From Haloterrigena sp. KLK7 (lineage in GTDB: Archaea > Halobacteriota > Halobacteria > Halobacteriales > Natrialbaceae), in assembly GCF_037914945.1 (NCBI RefSeq), contig NZ_CP149787.1:2542001-2606000 (forward strand): 64,000 nucleotides of DNA. Reading direction: 5' to 3'. Below are positions 63,601 to 64,000 of the stretch, in pieces. The notes beneath the pieces were generated by a model. That model ran no database searches. It was not told the DNA's origin and saw only the letters and a list, made by a program, of their open reading frames with translations. The first letter of the stretch is position 1; each line of letters begins with the position of its first letter. Position numbers and translations under genes: made by a program.

Positions 63601-64000
63601 TCTCCGAGAACGCGACGCTCGAGGTCGCCGTCACTGACGAGAACGACACGGCACTGGCGAACGAATCCGTCGAGTACACGGTCGACGGCGATCCGGCGAC
63701 GTTCGAGGCGACGTTCCCCAGTTGTTCGCAGGCCGAGGTGACCGGTTCCTTCGAGGAGGGCGACACGATCATCGTCGGGACCGCGTTCTACGAGAGCGGC
63801 GGCTTCGGCAACTCGATGGGCGAGTACGCCGTCACCGTCGGCGAGGACGTCCCGGCGCCGTTCGAGGGGACGCTCACCTACGAGACCGGTGACGACTTCA
63901 CCGTCGCCGAGACGGCCGACGGCGCGACCGTCACGGTCCCCGAGGGCGATACGGGCGCCGTGATCACCGGCTTCGCGTCGCCCGACGCGACGCCGGGATC
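60612..64000 (+). CDS. Giant exported glutamine-repeat protein, 3' end beyond window
   Basis: The gene is open from ATG 60612 to the window end (over 1,129 codons, no stop). Residues 1-25 (MNRRRGAAVAVLAVAALLVT) form a Sec-like signal or anchor. A low-complexity acidic/Ala region follows (about 35-140). Then come about 16 glutamine-rich repeats (residues about 145-558). A DUF7282-like domain follows (about 582-698, ITFADREGDGETVAVDEV...HHDTNDDGTFEYGD). Two copies of a beta domain (VSDQTGDGETLTVDEA... and VSDQTGDGETLVVDEA..., about 708-801 and 931-1026) flank a lamin-tail-like domain (about 813-922, YVTIQNNGDIAIDLSGWTMQ). Likely a surface or adhesion protein; function unknown. Confidence 0.85.
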   Translation, partial: MNRRRGAAVAVLAVAALLVTSAVALPLLGGGVVPFEGSESAPGGGDGETTDIAAADSVAASQDDGSGSTDSTAADAADREPVRASQSAADGELVSFDAATESATTDAEATADADASASLAQEQTTAVEAGVDEGMELAQQQGVEVTQEQRAAAVEAASQSVAQHQAADAEQIQAATAGAVHGSLIQSQDAEIEQLQSAIGGATDGALAQSQTVSASQMQSATWGATHGALAQKQHADVDQIQVATRGAAAGACREAGDSDVRDPPKTQEAAQGAAYGVLEQYQKITVEQRQRITLEHVQHAAAGASAGALEGSTAAALEGEQGQEITVEQRQRVNIKQVQKAATGAAKGALVQRQEVTVEQTQAAARGAGRGSLTQLQTVSVEQVQRISISQIQEASFGAAKGSIYRSQSATVEQIQAAADGAAGGVLVQHQEISISQIQYAAVGASQGAIESAVQYQIADIQQIQAAAFGAGEGSVLQQQVVDITQVQRLASGGASGALSQYQSATVEQIQIAASGATQETARVVQYQRISVTQLQVLTQETASDATAYAVQQEIDDITEIRQYVEDAAEDRADEIDELEGTASITFADREGDGETVAVDEVDLSEGGFVAIYAADAVADPGAVLGTSSALEAGTHSDVEIDLEEPIEEDQPLTAVVHHDTNDDGTFEYGDTDGAEDVPYVTDAGVPVLDTAFVSVGDEVQGPQEPAEPNATLSVSDQTGDGETLTVDEASATVDYTVTATANESTAESQSFEANETVTDLELDLEPPLEANATVDVAVIDENGTPLENETVEYAVDGAGDDVADNADEAEGMLAVTDYEIDVGEGNAGDEYVTIQNNGDIAIDLSGWTMQDRFEDGVVDSLGWEPLTFPDGFVLEPGEEVTIVTGPGNDTADTLYWGHESPVWNTSSDEVIVLDEDEDVALQEQIEADQPNESAATLNVSDQTGDGETLVVDEANATVDYRVTATDENGTQRGESDLFEANETAELESLDLEPPLSENATLEVAVTDENDTALANESVEYTVDGDPATFEATFPSCSQAEVTGSFEEGDTIIVGTAFYESGGFGNSMGEYAVTVGEDVPAPFEGTLTYETGDDFTVAETADGATVTVPEGDTGAVITGFASPDATPG
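61044..62285 (+). repeat. About 16 tandem Gln-rich repeats, period 23 residues
   Basis: The typical unit, such as VEQIQAAADGAAGGVLVQHQ plus three residues, is 23 residues: x-x-Q-[IVL]-Q-x-A-x-x-G-A-x-x-G-A/S-L-x-Q-x-Q-x-x-x. Several copies have exactly 23 residues, while others carry 2-20-residue insertions. The spaced Gly/Ala positions resemble helix-packing motifs, and the Gln pairs repeat at fixed distances at the unit ends. DNA copies have diverged, so this is an old array. Confidence 0.8.

Overview
The window is chromosomal DNA from a halophilic archaeon, most likely a member of the Natrialbales (Haloterrigena/Natrinema-like). The reasons are strongly acidic predicted proteins, high GC with a marked G/C bias at third codon positions, archaeal TATA boxes about 25-30 nt ahead of many start codons (leaderless transcripts), and marker genes such as aglJ, aglM, dphB, archaeal trm5, GlpR and the haloarchaeal fructose PTS. 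The genus is an inference from gene order and protein style, not from a database search.

Layout. 0-4.3 kb: the edge of an N-glycosylation locus (aglM, aglJ), then small haloarchaeal proteins. 4.4-9.2 kb: a degenerate metallo-beta-lactamase-fold protein, a VOC protein, a membrane PAS histidine kinase, two ferritin-like proteins and a DUF5779 protein. 9.7-17.2 kb: the branched-chain amino acid cluster leuA-ilvB-ilvN-ilvC-(small protein)-leuC-leuD, with leuB 4 kb further on behind a DMT transporter and a secreted GH3 glycosidase. 22.6-28.6 kb: the complete fructose module glpR-pfkB-ptfC-ptfA-ptsH2-ptsI-ptfB, which takes up fructose, phosphorylates it to fructose-1-phosphate and then to fructose-1,6-bisphosphate. 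28.7-39.2 kb: a hydrolase, a four-helix membrane protein, an MFS transporter, a universal stress protein and two more GH3 enzymes around an AT-rich island. 39.3-42.2 kb: housekeeping genes (dphB, a Rieske protein, trm5, tRNA-Thr). 42.5-45.2 kb: a divergent nickel exporter/importer-nikR pair, a decayed histidine kinase, an Lrp regulator and two tiny leaderless genes. 45.7-57.8 kb: a HTH-SDR operon, a CoA-disulfide-reductase-like enzyme, two duplicated DsrE genes, a beta-carbonic anhydrase, a GH15 glucoamylase, a Tat-exported cupredoxin and a dihydrolipoyl-dehydrogenase-like enzyme. 58-60.1 kb: the biotin ECF transporter (bioY, ecfA, ecfT) with a BirA-type operator.

The last 3.4 kb is one very large exported protein gene that runs off the window end. 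It carries about 16 copies of a glutamine-rich repeat of about 23 residues, followed by a DUF7282-like domain, a lamin-tail-like domain and a duplicated beta domain. It is the best candidate in the window for something undescribed. Other notable observations are a frameshift at the 5' end of leuA, a leader ORF with two hairpins ahead of ilvB, inverted-repeat operators ahead of ptfC and bioY, a duplicated tRNA 3' end, and a histidine kinase remnant. I saw no CRISPR array, complete insertion sequence or rRNA.
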